In this document: positions 45,948-55,128 of the stretch, piece after piece
Numbering within the stretch: the stretch's first letter is position 1
How the letters are laid out: every line of letters begins with the position of its first letter
Origin: Peptostreptococcus russellii
Lineage (GTDB): Bacteria > Bacillota > Clostridia > Peptostreptococcales > Peptostreptococcaceae
Length of the DNA stretch: 64,000 nt
Assembly: GCF_900110295.1 (NCBI RefSeq)
Contig: NZ_FODF01000002.1
Span: forward strand, 186,001 to 250,000
Direction of reading: 5' to 3'
Notes under the pieces: generated by a model
What the model saw: the letters and a program-made list of their open reading frames with translations, nothing else
What the model was told of the DNA's origin: nothing
The model's database searches: none
Program-made: the position numbers and the translations under genes

Positions 45948-46973
45948 TTATTTTTCCTTCTTATCTAGTACGCTTTCTCTATCTACTATTCTATAAGGAA
46001 GTTCTACTTTCTTTTCTCCGATTTCTTGTCCCTTTATCATCTTTATTACCATTCTTATAGCCACAGCCCCCATATCAAATAATGGCTGATAAACTGTAGT
46101 CAACTTTGGTCTATACATTTTAGCGAACTTAACATCATTAAATCCTGCTACTGATATATCCTCTGGAACTTTGTATCCCAAATCAAAACAAGCATTTATA
46201 CATCCGATCGCAGCTTCATCACTTGTTACAAATATTGCATCTGGTTTTTTACCTTCTGCAAGTAAATCCTTAGTAGTAGAATATCCGTCATTGTATGTTG
46301 TTCCACATGATTTTACAAGATTTTCATCATATTCTATTCCGTTTTCACTTAAAGCTTCTTTGTATCCCTGAAGCCTTGAGTCTGCAAGATTTGATATATG
46401 ATAATTTGTTCTCAATAATGAAATCTTCTTATGTCCCTTATCTATTAAAAACTGTGTCATGTCCTTAGTAGCGGGTGCATTTTGAGTTGAAACATTGTAT
46501 ATATCAAAATCTCTTGTAGTCTTACTTATATACACTGCAGGTATTCCACTATTTTCAAGCAGATTTACTATTTCTTGGTCTATATCCCAACAAATCATAA
46601 CTATACCTTCAACCTGCTTTGCTCTAAGCAAATTAATATTCTTTATTTCTAATTCTCTCTCTGAATATGTATTTGCAAGAAGAATATCATAGTTGTACAT
46701 CTTTGATATTTCTTCTATACCATTTAATACCTCAGCTGAAAATGTATCAGTTACTTCTGGAACTATAACACCTAAAAGCTGACTCTTCTTAGTTACCAAA
46801 CTTCTTGCAAGTGGATTCGGAACATAACCTGTTTCTTTTATAACATCTAAAACCCTTTGCTTCACTTCATTTGTTACAGGTTTAGAATCGTTTATAACTC
46901 TTGAAACAGTTGATATAGAAACTCCGGCCTTTTTAGCAACATCTTTAATTGTAGTTGGTTTCTTAGTTACCAT
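45948..46973 (-). CDS. LacI-family transcriptional regulator, CcpA-like
   Basis: A 341-residue LacI family protein: N-terminal helix-turn-helix (TIKDVAKKAGVSISTVSRVIND) with hinge YVPNPLARSLVTKK, then a sugar-binding-type core (LLGVIVPEVTDTFSAEVLNGI, DAIFVTSDEAAIGCINACFDLGY, PEDISVAGFND). The DNA-recognition and hinge residues fit the group that binds WTGNAANCGNWNNCA-type sites, including CcpA, but sugar-specific regulators look similar. Starts at ATG after AGGAGGTTAG (a long 13-base spacer). Promoter lies upstream at 47018-47046. Confidence 0.9.
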   Translation of the reverse strand: MVTKKPTTIKDVAKKAGVSISTVSRVINDSKPVTNEVKQRVLDVIKETGYVPNPLARSLVTKKSQLLGVIVPEVTDTFSAEVLNGIEEISKMYNYDILLANTYSERELEIKNINLLRAKQVEGIVMICWDIDQEIVNLLENSGIPAVYISKTTRDFDIYNVSTQNAPATKDMTQFLIDKGHKKISLLRTNYHISNLADSRLQGYKEALSENGIEYDENLVKSCGTTYNDGYSTTKDLLAEGKKPDAIFVTSDEAAIGCINACFDLGYKVPEDISVAGFNDVKFAKMYRPKLTTVYQPLFDMGAVAIRMVIKMIKGQEIGEKKVELPYRIVDRESVLDKKEK

Positions 46974-47017
46974 TGTATAATCTAACCTCCTTTATAGATA
47001 TAAAAATAACTTAATTA

Positions 47018-47046
47018 ATTATATACGATTTACATTATATGTACAA
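47018..47046 (-). promoter_or_regulatory. Promoter of the LacI-family gene
   Basis: On the minus strand -35 TTGTAC (47041-47046), 17-base spacer, -10 TATAAT (47018-47023). The rest of the 360-base gap up to acpP holds the acpP promoter and leader. Confidence 0.65.
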
Positions 47047-47200
47047 CCCTTTCCCGACTATACACATCTTGAAATTTATTAATTAAATTTAGTTCTCTCT
47101 ATTTTCCTCTTATTTTCATTATATACTATTAGTCAAAATAAATATAGTTTTTTTAATTAATTTTTCCATAAAAATAATTATGCTTTTTTATTTTTTTTTG

Positions 47201-47229
47201 TTGAAAAATACTCTGTTATATATTAATAT
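47201..47229 (+). promoter_or_regulatory. Promoter of acpP
   Basis: -35 TTGAAA (47201-47206), 17-base spacer, -10 TAATAT (47224-47229), leaving a leader of about 97 bases. Confidence 0.6.
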
Positions 47230-47255
47230 ACTGTTATAAAGTAGAATTTTATCTG

Positions 47256-47307
47256 CTACCTGATTATCTCTTTGTATAATCATACAATTCCCCCGATTAT
47301 CAGGTAG
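47256..47307 (+). promoter_or_regulatory. Inverted repeat in the acpP leader
   Basis: CTACCTGATTATC (47256-47268) and GATTATCAGGTAG (47295-47307) pair over 13 positions with a single T-T mismatch, leaving a 26-base loop. The second arm ends 13 bases before GGAGG. It could be a leader RNA hairpin or a protein-binding site; each arm contains GATTATC, the core of the FabT operator of Gram-positive fatty acid genes. Confidence 0.6.
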
Positions 47308-47332
47308 TAAATTATTTTTAGGAGGTAATCAT

Positions 47333-47560
47333 ATGTTTGAAAAAATCAAAGAAATAATAGTTGACAAACTGAATATAGATGATGACAGCTTTATAGACCT
47401 TGACACTGATCTTATGGAAGATTTAAATGCTGACTCTCTAGATGCAGTTGAAATAATAATGGATATTGAAGATGAATTCGATATTACAGTTGACGAAGAT
47501 GACGTTGAGAACATAAGAACAATAGCTGATATCATTAATTACATTGAAGAGCACAGCTAA
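47333..47560 (+). CDS. acpP: Acyl carrier protein
   Basis: A 75-residue acidic four-helix protein with the phosphopantetheine Ser in NADSLDAVEIIMDIEDEFDI. ATG after GGAGGTAATC. It carries growing fatty acyl chains. It is not in a fab gene cluster; single acpP genes are common. It has its own promoter, leader repeat and terminator, so is a single-gene unit. Confidence 0.95.
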   Translation: MFEKIKEIIVDKLNIDDDSFIDLDTDLMEDLNADSLDAVEIIMDIEDEFDITVDEDDVENIRTIADIINYIEEHS

Positions 47561-47666
47561 AAACTAAAAATACAATAGTTTTTAATTTTATTTTCAATAT
47601 CTATGCAAGAATATTGTATGCAATATTTTGCAAGACATTGTTTTACTAAAAAGCTATATGGAATAT

Positions 47667-47726
47667 AAAATCCCAACTCCAAGGCTAATAAAATTTTATT
47701 AAAGTCTTTGAAGTTGGGTTTTCTTT
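47667..47726. terminator. Terminator after acpP
   Basis: Long hairpin AAAATCCCAACTCCAAGG with a nearly complementary arm closing in AGTTGGGTTTT, AT-rich inner stem, followed by CTTTTTATT on the plus strand. Lies between convergent acpP and the nucleoid-protein gene. Confidence 0.8.
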
Positions 47727-47780
47727 TTATTATTTAGATTTAAAACTCATTTCTAAAGTATACTATCTATAAAATATATA

Positions 47781-48791
47781 TTACTTTTCTTCGTAAAACT
47801 CTACATTCTTAATAGTTATATCTACTGTTCCATCTTGATTTTGTCTTAAAGAATATTTCATCGGATCCTCGAAATCTTCCAAAAGTCCCTTAATATCAAA
47901 ACCTGTATTTGTCTTAATTCCTCTTCTTTTTAATTTCTTTTCAACCCAAGTTTTATCTATAGGAAATTCGCCTTCTATTTTTTTATCTTCAAGAAGTTCC
48001 CTATAGCTTTCTTTTCTTTCTTCATCTACTATACATTCATCTACAAATTTATCTACATCGACATTATTATCTTCCTTTAGGACATAATTAAGCATACTTC
48101 TTACATCCTCAGCCTCTTTTACATTATTTCCATAGGCATTTGTAATCCAATTATCTGTAACATTTCTAAATGACTTTGTAAGATATTTTTCATCTCTTAC
48201 CTTCTCACACTTTAAAAAATCAGTTACAAAACTTGAATCAGTTTCAGTTTTTTCAGCAGCCTTATCAAGAACTCTCAAGTGCCACTCATCATTTACTCCG
48301 CTTACACCTATAATAGCTGCGTGAATAATCTTCTGTGATGCTTGTATAGCAATGTCATTGGCCACCATTTTTACAGAAACTTTTTCAGTTTCTTCATTAT
48401 ATACTATCTCATGAGTATACAATTTTTTATAGTCTAACTTGATAATAGCAACATACTTCTGATCCTTGTGTGTAAATAAAACTACTGCCAAATCACATGA
48501 ATCAAGTTCTGCATTTGTTCCCATTGTAGAGTAAAGAGCACCTGCTATGCCCTGTGAACTCAAAACAAAAGAATTTTCGTCATAGAGTATATGGTCTGCA
48601 CATACTCTTATTTCATTTTCATTATAGTCATTAAAAGTTGCCTTTCTTAAATCGTCATCTCTTAAAACTCTTCTAATTATTTTCTGATAAAATGCATCTA
48701 GTTCAGGCGAAATAGCATCTTCAACATCATTTAAAACTGGAAGCTCCGCACTTTTATCCAGTACATGTAATATAACCTTATTAATAATCAA
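47781..48791 (-). CDS. Nucleoid-associated protein NdpA/YejK-like
   Basis: A 336-residue protein resembling the NdpA (37-kDa nucleoid-associated) family: N-terminal IINKVILHVLDKSAELPVLND and central segments with FVLSSQGIAGALYSTMG, LAVVLFTHKDQKYVAIIKLDYKK and SQKIIHAAIIGVSG. Function in Firmicutes is not known; some relatives act in nucleoid binding. It overlaps the rluD-type gene by 11 bases, so the two are probably co-expressed. Confidence 0.8.
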   Translation of the reverse strand: MIINKVILHVLDKSAELPVLNDVEDAISPELDAFYQKIIRRVLRDDDLRKATFNDYNENEIRVCADHILYDENSFVLSSQGIAGALYSTMGTNAELDSCDLAVVLFTHKDQKYVAIIKLDYKKLYTHEIVYNEETEKVSVKMVANDIAIQASQKIIHAAIIGVSGVNDEWHLRVLDKAAEKTETDSSFVTDFLKCEKVRDEKYLTKSFRNVTDNWITNAYGNNVKEAEDVRSMLNYVLKEDNNVDVDKFVDECIVDEERKESYRELLEDKKIEGEFPIDKTWVEKKLKRRGIKTNTGFDIKGLLEDFEDPMKYSLRQNQDGTVDITIKNVEFYEEK

Positions 48792-49701
48792 TACTTTTTC
48801 CTCCTAACTTTTCAATTAACAGCTTCATATCATCTGGAAGCTGACTTTTTATTTCTATTCTATTTTTCATTCTAGGCTGATTAAAACTTATTTTACAAGC
48901 ATGAAGAGCTTGTCTATTTATAAGGCTTTCATCTACCTTTCCATATAGTTCATCTCCTATTATACCATGACCTATACTAGACAGATGAACTCTTATCTGA
49001 TGGGTTCTTCCTGTCTCAAGCAAAAGCCCCACTACTGTGGCATTGTTCATTCGCTCAATTACCCTGTAATGTGTTATAGACCTTTGTCCCTTTTCATCTA
49101 CTACCCTTAATATACTTTCCATACTTTCTCTCATTATAGGAAGATCTATTGTACCTTCATCATCTTCCATTACTCCATCTACAATAGCGATATATTCCTT
49201 TTTCACCAAATTATCTCCCATATCTTTAGAAAGTATATGATGAGCATAGGCATTCTTAGCCAATACCACTATTCCCGATGTATTCATATCTAATCTATTT
49301 ACAAATCTTATCTTATAGGATTCTTTAGACTTTTCAATATAATTAATAACGTGATTAGCCAAAGTTCCATCAAAGTGACTTTTCGTTGGATGTACTACCA
49401 TAAATGCTGGTTTATTCATAAGGAGAATATCAAAATCCTCATATAAAAGTTCTACTCCCAAATCTTGAGACAAAAAATCACTCATTTCTTCATCTATAGG
49501 AATCTCTATTATATCTCCCTTCTTTATTGTAATTGACGGTTTTTGAAACTCACCATTTACAAATAGAAGTTTTTCTCTCTTCATTTTAGAGACAGATCTT
49601 GTAGAAAACTCCATAACATCAAGAAGAAAATCTTTTAATTTCATTTCTTCTTCTACTTCTATCATAAATTTATTCCACTCTTGTTTTCCTTCTATAAACA
49701 C
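48781..49701 (-). CDS. RluA/RluD-family pseudouridine synthase
   Basis: A protein of about 306 residues that isomerises uridine in rRNA or tRNA. An N-terminal S4-like RNA-binding domain is followed by the catalytic motif NRLDMNTSGIVVLAKN containing the Asp, and by ETGRTHQIRVHLSSIGH. The start is uncertain: GTG at 49701 follows AAGGGTGAAAATT, and an earlier GTG at 49710 sits inside that site. The exact target (RluD, RluC or tRNA type) cannot be told. Confidence 0.9.
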   Translation of the reverse strand: MFIEGKQEWNKFMIEVEEEMKLKDFLLDVMEFSTRSVSKMKREKLLFVNGEFQKPSITIKKGDIIEIPIDEEMSDFLSQDLGVELLYEDFDILLMNKPAFMVVHPTKSHFDGTLANHVINYIEKSKESYKIRFVNRLDMNTSGIVVLAKNAYAHHILSKDMGDNLVKKEYIAIVDGVMEDDEGTIDLPIMRESMESILRVVDEKGQRSITHYRVIERMNNATVVGLLLETGRTHQIRVHLSSIGHGIIGDELYGKVDESLINRQALHACKISFNQPRMKNRIEIKSQLPDDMKLLIEKLGGKSIDY

Positions 49702-49900
49702 AATTTTCACCCTTACTAATTTATTCTACTTATATATCTTTTCCATTATACCACAATATTAAATTTAAGGTAAAACCTAATTTCAAATAGCAGGATTATC
49801 TTTTCTTATTTTTAACTATATCTCAAATATTTGTTTATTTTTTTCATTTATATTGTTATGATATAGTTATAATATAATTATTAGGAAAGGCTGATACATT

Positions 49901-50752
49901 ATGATTAAAAATATTACAATCAGATCCAATGAGCTGGAGATTTCACAGAAGATAAAAAAAGTTATAATAGAAAAGTTTGAAAAAGCAGGTTTCACAACAA
50001 GTGAGGACTTTCATGAAAATACTAGCTTGGTAATTTCAATAGGTGGAGATGGTTCTTTTTTAAGGGCTGCAAGAGAGCTTGACTTTCCTGATGTTCCATT
50101 TTTTTGTATTAATACAGGGCATCTAGGTTTTTTCGCTGAGATACTGCCTGATGAAAAGGAAATCGACTACTTTATTAAAAGTTTTATAGATGAAGATTAT
50201 GCTGTCAGTCTTCTACCTTTACTTGAAATAGACATTTCAAATGAAGTTCATTCAGAAAGAGAATATGCTATCAATGAACTTGTTGTAAGAGGTAACCGTT
50301 CTAGAACTGCCCATCTACAAATGTTTGTAAATGGAAACTATATGGAAACTTTTAGTGGAGACGGTCTTATTATATCTACATCTACTGGCTCTACTGCATA
50401 CAACTACTCTGCCGGTGGAAGCATAGTAGACAACAGACTGGAAATAATGCAGATTACCCCTATCTCTCCTATAAGCACCAATGCTTTTAGAAGTTTTACA
50501 TCTAGTATTATACTACCTGCCTTTGATAGTGAAATTAGCATTAAACCTGAGTGGAAATTTGACAATATGATACTTCTAGTAATTGACGGTGAAGAAAAAA
50601 GATACCAAAATATAACTGACATAAAAACTAGACAGGCAAATAAAAAAATTAAACTTTTAAGATTAGACGACTATGAATTTTGGAATAGGGTTTATATGAA
50701 ATTCTTAAAAACATATGATTATAAGGAAAATGAAAGAAGAAATAATTTATAA
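49901..50752 (+). CDS. nadK: NAD kinase
   Basis: A 283-residue enzyme that phosphorylates NAD to NADP. Motifs: ISIGGDGSFLRAARE with the catalytic Asp, the NTGHLGFFAE segment, and SGDGLIISTSTGSTAYNYSAGGSIV. Start ATG after GGAAAGGC. Single gene with terminator downstream; the NADP(H) it makes would be a partner of the GltD-like flavoprotein, by inference. Confidence 0.95.
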   Translation: MIKNITIRSNELEISQKIKKVIIEKFEKAGFTTSEDFHENTSLVISIGGDGSFLRAARELDFPDVPFFCINTGHLGFFAEILPDEKEIDYFIKSFIDEDYAVSLLPLLEIDISNEVHSEREYAINELVVRGNRSRTAHLQMFVNGNYMETFSGDGLIISTSTGSTAYNYSAGGSIVDNRLEIMQITPISPISTNAFRSFTSSIILPAFDSEISIKPEWKFDNMILLVIDGEEKRYQNITDIKTRQANKKIKLLRLDDYEFWNRVYMKFLKTYDYKENERRNNL

Positions 50753-50815
50753 TAATAAATTATTTCTTCTTATAGAATGAATTTAGTTTGTTTTTTGTAT
50801 TTTTCTTTACCTTTA

Positions 50816-50855
50816 GGAACTATCAATTTAAGATAGTTCCTTCTGTTTTTTGCAA
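50816..50855 (+). terminator. Terminator of nadK
   Basis: Stem GGAACTATC / GATAGTTCC with a 7-base loop, followed by TTCTGTTTTTT, about 65 bases past the stop. Confidence 0.85.
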
Positions 50856-51320
50856 GTTTTTTTATTTAATTTTCTTTTGTTCCTTGAAAACAACAATTTA
50901 AACTATAAATTAATCTTTTATATTAATTATAATTCTTATCTATTTTTATATATTTTTTTCAGTTTTTTTACTTTTTATATAGTTTTATTTTTTTATTAAT
51001 CACAGTTAAAAAAGTTTGTTAATTATTTTTATTATATACATATACTAAATATACACTTATATATTCATTTTTTACAAGTTCAGTTTATATACTTTCATTT
51101 TTTAGTATATATATTTATTTTCAATTCGTATTTTAAAAAAAGATATATTCTTGTTTTAACTTTATTTTATTATTATATTATCTACATAACTTTATTAATA
51201 TAACATTTCAATATTATTTATATGAATTATCTTATTTTATTTATTTATTTTTCAGCTGTATTTCAGTGACTGAATATTATGTTTTTTAAAACAATATTTG
51301 CAATTTTTTTAATAAAACTA
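50856..51320. other. AT-rich upstream region of the hydroxyproline locus, no gene seen
   Basis: About 465 bases, very rich in T and A, with no open frame, tRNA or recognisable riboswitch. It precedes the hypE promoter. Confidence 0.5.
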
Positions 51321-51349
51321 TGGACAAGACTTTTTATTAATGTTAAAAT
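51321..51349 (+). promoter_or_regulatory. Promoter of hypE-hypD
   Basis: -35 TGGACA (51321-51326), 17-base spacer, -10 TAAAAT (51344-51349). Confidence 0.6.
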
Positions 51350-51361
51350 CAAAACGAAGAA

Positions 51362-51390
51362 AACATTTGCTTACTGTGTTGGCAAGTGTT
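51362..51390 (+). promoter_or_regulatory. Inverted repeat at the start of the hypE transcript
   Basis: AACATTTGC (51362-51370) and GCAAGTGTT (51382-51390), 8 of 9 positions complementary plus one G-U, 11-base loop. It lies 13-41 bases past the -10 and could be an operator or a leader hairpin. Confidence 0.5.
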
Positions 51391-51423
51391 AAATAAAAGA
51401 TATATAACTAAGGTGGTGATTGG

Positions 51424-52335
51424 GTGAAGCCTTTAATAATAAATATTCAGAAATGCAGTATACACGATGGTCCTGGTATCCGTACTACAGTATTCTTTAA
51501 GGGTTGTCCTCTTAGCTGTGCATGGTGTCATAATCCAGAAAGTCAAAACTTTCAGGTTGACTTTATGTACGATCCAGAAAAATGCACTCATTGCTACACT
51601 TGCATAGAAAAATGTGAGCATGACGCAATTTGTGTAAAAGATGGAAAGCTTTTAAGACTAGAAGATGAATGCGAACTTTGCGGAACTTGCCTTGACTGGT
51701 GTCTTTCAGGTTCAAGAGAGTTAGTTGGAGATGAATATAGCATAACAGAACTTGTAAAGGAAATCGAAAAGGATTCCATGTTTTATGAGGAATCTGGAGG
51801 GGGCGTTACCCTATCAGGTGGCGAAGTAATGTGTCAAAACATTGAGTATCTAGATAAACTTATCAACCGTCTTCATGACAAAGATATCGACATTGCAATA
51901 GATACTTGTGGTTATGCACCAAAAGAAAATTTTGAAAAATTATATCCTAAGGTAGACAGATTTTTATATGATATAAAGTTAGTTGACGAAGACCTTCATA
52001 AGAAATTTACTGGCAAGTCAAATGACCTTATTCTAGATAATTTAAAATATCTTGATTCTGTAGGAGCTAATATAAACATAAGAATACCTTTAATAGAGGG
52101 TGTAAATGTAGATGAAGACAATAAAGAGATAGAAAAAATTATAAAGCTTTTAAAGCCACTTAGAATTTCAGCTGTCAATCTTCTTCCTTATCACAATATT
52201 ATGGAACATAAGTATTGTAAACTTGATAAAGAATACAGATGCTCAGAGTTTAAGAAACCTAGCACTGAAAAATTAGAAGAGATTAAAAATCTTTTTTTAA
52301 TAAATAATTTTAATAACGTTAAAATTGGAGGTTAG
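51424..52335 (+). CDS. Glycyl radical enzyme activase for HypD
   Basis: A 303-residue radical SAM activase (PflA family) that installs the glycyl radical on its partner. Motifs: IQKCSIHDGPGIRTTVFFKG, the radical SAM CPLSCAWC, then two ferredoxin clusters (CTHCYTCIEKC and CELCGTCLDWC), ESGGGVTLSGGEVM and DIAIDTCGYAP. Starts at GTG after AAGGTGGTGATTGG. Its stop is two bases before hypD, so they are one operon. Confidence 0.95.
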   Translation: MKPLIINIQKCSIHDGPGIRTTVFFKGCPLSCAWCHNPESQNFQVDFMYDPEKCTHCYTCIEKCEHDAICVKDGKLLRLEDECELCGTCLDWCLSGSRELVGDEYSITELVKEIEKDSMFYEESGGGVTLSGGEVMCQNIEYLDKLINRLHDKDIDIAIDTCGYAPKENFEKLYPKVDRFLYDIKLVDEDLHKKFTGKSNDLILDNLKYLDSVGANINIRIPLIEGVNVDEDNKEIEKIIKLLKPLRISAVNLLPYHNIMEHKYCKLDKEYRCSEFKKPSTEKLEEIKNLFLINNFNNVKIGG

Positions 52336-52337
52336 TT

Positions 52338-54707
52338 ATGAGTAGAGGAACATTTGAAAGAACTAAAAAATTAAGAGAACAGAGTACTTCAGCTCAGCCT
52401 TATATAAGCATTGAAAGAGCTGTTTTAATGACAGAGGCCTATCAGAAGTTTGAAGGAAGTGTTGAAACACCAATACTTAGAGCTAAGGCTTTTAAGTACT
52501 ATATGGAAAACAGATCTTTGTGTATCAATGACGGTGAATTAATCGTTGGTGAAAAAGGTGATGGACCACAGGGTGCTCCTACTTATCCAGATCAATGCTG
52601 TCACTCTCTTGAAGATATGAGAGTTATGAATGACAGAGACCTTGTCAACTTTAAAGTTACTGAAGAAGATATGAAGATTCAAGAAGAAAAAATTATACCT
52701 TTCTGGAAAGGTAGACAGATAAGAAATAGAATCATAAGCAATGTAGATCAGGAATGGTTAGACTGCTATGAATCAGGTATGTTCACTGAATTTATGGAAC
52801 AAAGAGCTCCAGGACATACTGTTGGTGGAAATAGATTTTATCAAAAAGGTTTTGCTGATTTTAAAAAGGATATAGCTGATAGAATAGCAAGACTTGACTT
52901 TGTAAATGATACAGATGCTTACAATAAGAAGGTTGACCTTGAAGCAATGTCAATAGCTTGCGATGCTATGATTATACTTGGTCAAAGATATGCAGCAAAA
53001 GCTAGAGAAATGGCAGAAACAGAAACAGATCCAAAGAGAAAAGAGGAACTTCTTCTAATAGCTCACAACTGTGATGTTGTTCCTGCTCACAAGCCTGAAA
53101 CTTTCCATCAGGCACTTCAGATGTACTGGTTTGTTCACATTGGTGTAACTACAGAACTTAATATTTGGGATGCATTTAGCCCAGGTAGATTAGACCAACA
53201 CTTAAATCCATTCTATGAAAAGGATGTTGAAGAAGGAATACTAGATAGAGATAAGGCTAGAGAATTAATGGAATGTTTCTGGGTTAAGTTCAACAATCAG
53301 CCTGCTCCTCCAAAGGTAGGAATAACTTTAAAGGAAAGTGCTACATATACTGACTTCGCCAATATAAATACTGGTGGTATTACTCCAGACGGTAAAAATG
53401 GTGTAAATGATGTCAGCTATATAATACTTGACACTATGGACGAAATGAAGCTTCTTCAGCCTAGTTCAAACGTTCAGATAAGTAGAAAGACACCTCAGAA
53501 GTTCCTTAAGAGAGCTTGTGAAGTTTCAAGAGAAGGTTGGGGACAGCCTGCATTCTACAATACTGACGCTATCGTTCAGGAGCTAATGGAAGCTGGAAAA
53601 ACTCTAGAAGACGCTAGAGGTGGAGGAAGTAGTGGATGTGTTGAAACTGGATGTTTCGGTAAGGAAGCATACGTTCTTACTGGATACCTTAACATACCAA
53701 AGATTCTAGAAGTTACTCTACACAATGGTCTTGATCCTGTTTCAGGAAAGAAACTAGGTATAGAAACTGGAGATCCAAGGGACTTCAAGTCTTATGACGA
53801 ATTCTTTGAAGCTTTCTCTAAGCAGCTAAATCATTTTGTAGATATCAAGATGAGAGGAAATCAGATAATAGAAAATATATACGCTAAGCACTGCCCTGCT
53901 CCTTTGATGTCAGTTATAGTTGATGACTGTATAGAAAAGGGTATGGATTACCAGAGAGGTGGAGCTAGATACAATACTAGATATATACAGGGGGTTGGTA
54001 CTGGTACTATAAGTGATTCACTTATAGCGATTAAGTACAATGTATTCGATAAAAAGAAATTTGACATGGGGACTTTACTTGACGCTATGGATGCAAACTT
54101 CGAAGGATACGAACACATATTAAATATGGTAAAGAATAAGACTCCTAAGTATGGAAATGATGACGATTATGCTGATGACGTAATGAAGAGTTTCTTCGAC
54201 CTTTACTACAATACAGTAAGTGATAGACCAACTGTAACAGGTGGTAAATACAGAATAAACATGCTTCCTACTACTTGCCACGTTTACTTCGGCGAAGTAA
54301 TGAAGGCTACTCCAAATGGTAGACTTGCAGGAGTTCCACTATCAGAAGGTATCTCTCCTGAAAAGGGTGCTGATACAAATGGACCTACTGCAGTAATCAA
54401 ATCTTGTGCAAAGATGGATCACCTAAAAACTGGTGGTACTCTTCTTAACCAGAGATTTGCTCCTTCAGTAGTTGTAGGTGAAGAAGGATTAGATAATATG
54501 GCTAATCTAATTAGATCTTACTTCAATATGGATGGACATCATATTCAGTTTAACGTATTTGATAAGAATGTTCTTTTAGCAGCTCAGAAGAATCCTGATG
54601 AATATAAGGACCTTATAGTAAGAGTTGCTGGCTACTCAGACCACTTTAACAATCTGAGCAGAGCTCTACAGGATGAAATTATAAACAGAACAGAACAGAC
54701 ATTCTAA
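52338..54707 (+). CDS. hypD: trans-4-hydroxy-L-proline dehydratase (glycyl radical enzyme)
   Basis: A 789-residue glycyl radical enzyme. The thiyl Cys434 sits in SGCVETGCFG with Glu436, and the radical Gly765 in RVAGYS near the C-terminus; these positions agree with the well-studied Clostridioides difficile HypD as I remember it. It removes water from trans-4-hydroxyproline to give pyrroline-5-carboxylate. The neighbouring activase and the proC gene downstream support this over other branches (PFL, diol dehydratase, choline lyase). ATG after GGAGGTTAGTT. Confidence 0.93.
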   Translation: MSRGTFERTKKLREQSTSAQPYISIERAVLMTEAYQKFEGSVETPILRAKAFKYYMENRSLCINDGELIVGEKGDGPQGAPTYPDQCCHSLEDMRVMNDRDLVNFKVTEEDMKIQEEKIIPFWKGRQIRNRIISNVDQEWLDCYESGMFTEFMEQRAPGHTVGGNRFYQKGFADFKKDIADRIARLDFVNDTDAYNKKVDLEAMSIACDAMIILGQRYAAKAREMAETETDPKRKEELLLIAHNCDVVPAHKPETFHQALQMYWFVHIGVTTELNIWDAFSPGRLDQHLNPFYEKDVEEGILDRDKARELMECFWVKFNNQPAPPKVGITLKESATYTDFANINTGGITPDGKNGVNDVSYIILDTMDEMKLLQPSSNVQISRKTPQKFLKRACEVSREGWGQPAFYNTDAIVQELMEAGKTLEDARGGGSSGCVETGCFGKEAYVLTGYLNIPKILEVTLHNGLDPVSGKKLGIETGDPRDFKSYDEFFEAFSKQLNHFVDIKMRGNQIIENIYAKHCPAPLMSVIVDDCIEKGMDYQRGGARYNTRYIQGVGTGTISDSLIAIKYNVFDKKKFDMGTLLDAMDANFEGYEHILNMVKNKTPKYGNDDDYADDVMKSFFDLYYNTVSDRPTVTGGKYRINMLPTTCHVYFGEVMKATPNGRLAGVPLSEGISPEKGADTNGPTAVIKSCAKMDHLKTGGTLLNQRFAPSVVVGEEGLDNMANLIRSYFNMDGHHIQFNVFDKNVLLAAQKNPDEYKDLIVRVAGYSDHFNNLSRALQDEIINRTEQTF

Positions 54708-54730
54708 GCTACTTATAAACTAACATAATA

Positions 54731-54776
54731 GAAAGATTTTGGTGGTTCATAAGCATGGACCACCTATAATCTTTCC
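54731..54776. terminator. Hairpin after hypD
   Basis: Stem GAAAGATT-TGGTGGTTCAT with its near-complement, strong but not followed by a T-run; it may be an RNA-stabilising 3' hairpin. A second hairpin with T-run lies about 50 bases on. Confidence 0.6.
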
Positions 54777-54824
54777 TATATAATATTAAGTTTCAACAAA
54801 AATTAGTAAATAATATAAAAAACA

Positions 54825-54858
54825 AAAAAACTATAGATATACCATAGTTTTTTAAATT
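54825..54858. terminator. Terminator between hypD and proC
   Basis: Stem AAAAAACTAT / ATAGTTTTTT followed by T-rich bases. The rest of the gap to proC (54859-55128) is promoter region. Confidence 0.65.
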
Positions 54859-55050
54859 TCACACAAGATATATTAAAAATTCACATTATTTTCTATGTAT
54901 TTATTTTATTATGGTATTATCTATAGATACTTAATTTATTATTGAGTATAGCTATAAAAATATATTTTTACTTTTAATAATATTTTAACTATCGAAAAAT
55001 ACAGTTGTTTATTCTGTATTTTAAAATTTCTGTATAGTAAAATAACTTTG

Positions 55051-55064
55051 TCGAAACGTTTCCT
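55051..55064 (+). promoter_or_regulatory. cre-like palindrome upstream of proC
   Basis: TCGAAACGTTTCCT contains the palindrome GAAACGTTTC and matches 12 of 14 positions of the CcpA consensus TGWAARCGYTWNCW. It lies 65 bases before the proC ATG, downstream of a possible -10 TATAGT near 55033. Confidence 0.5.
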
Positions 55065-55128
55065 AAGGATTAGTTAAGATTTAAGTATTATATTGATTTT
55101 ACTATATAAAATAAACAAGGGGGACATT

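Noticed and set aside
32967-47055. The 14-base word AACCCTTTCCCGAC occurs both before deoC (about 32968) and upstream of the LacI-family gene (about 47045).
   Set aside because: In 64 kb read on both strands, chance matches of this length are expected many times; at deoC it is simply the ribosome site region. Not treated as a regulatory motif.
47781-49701. Nucleoid-associated protein gene with a pseudouridine synthase gene as a possible defence pair.
   Set aside because: The overlap shows only co-expression; neither protein has a nuclease, toxin or sensor domain.
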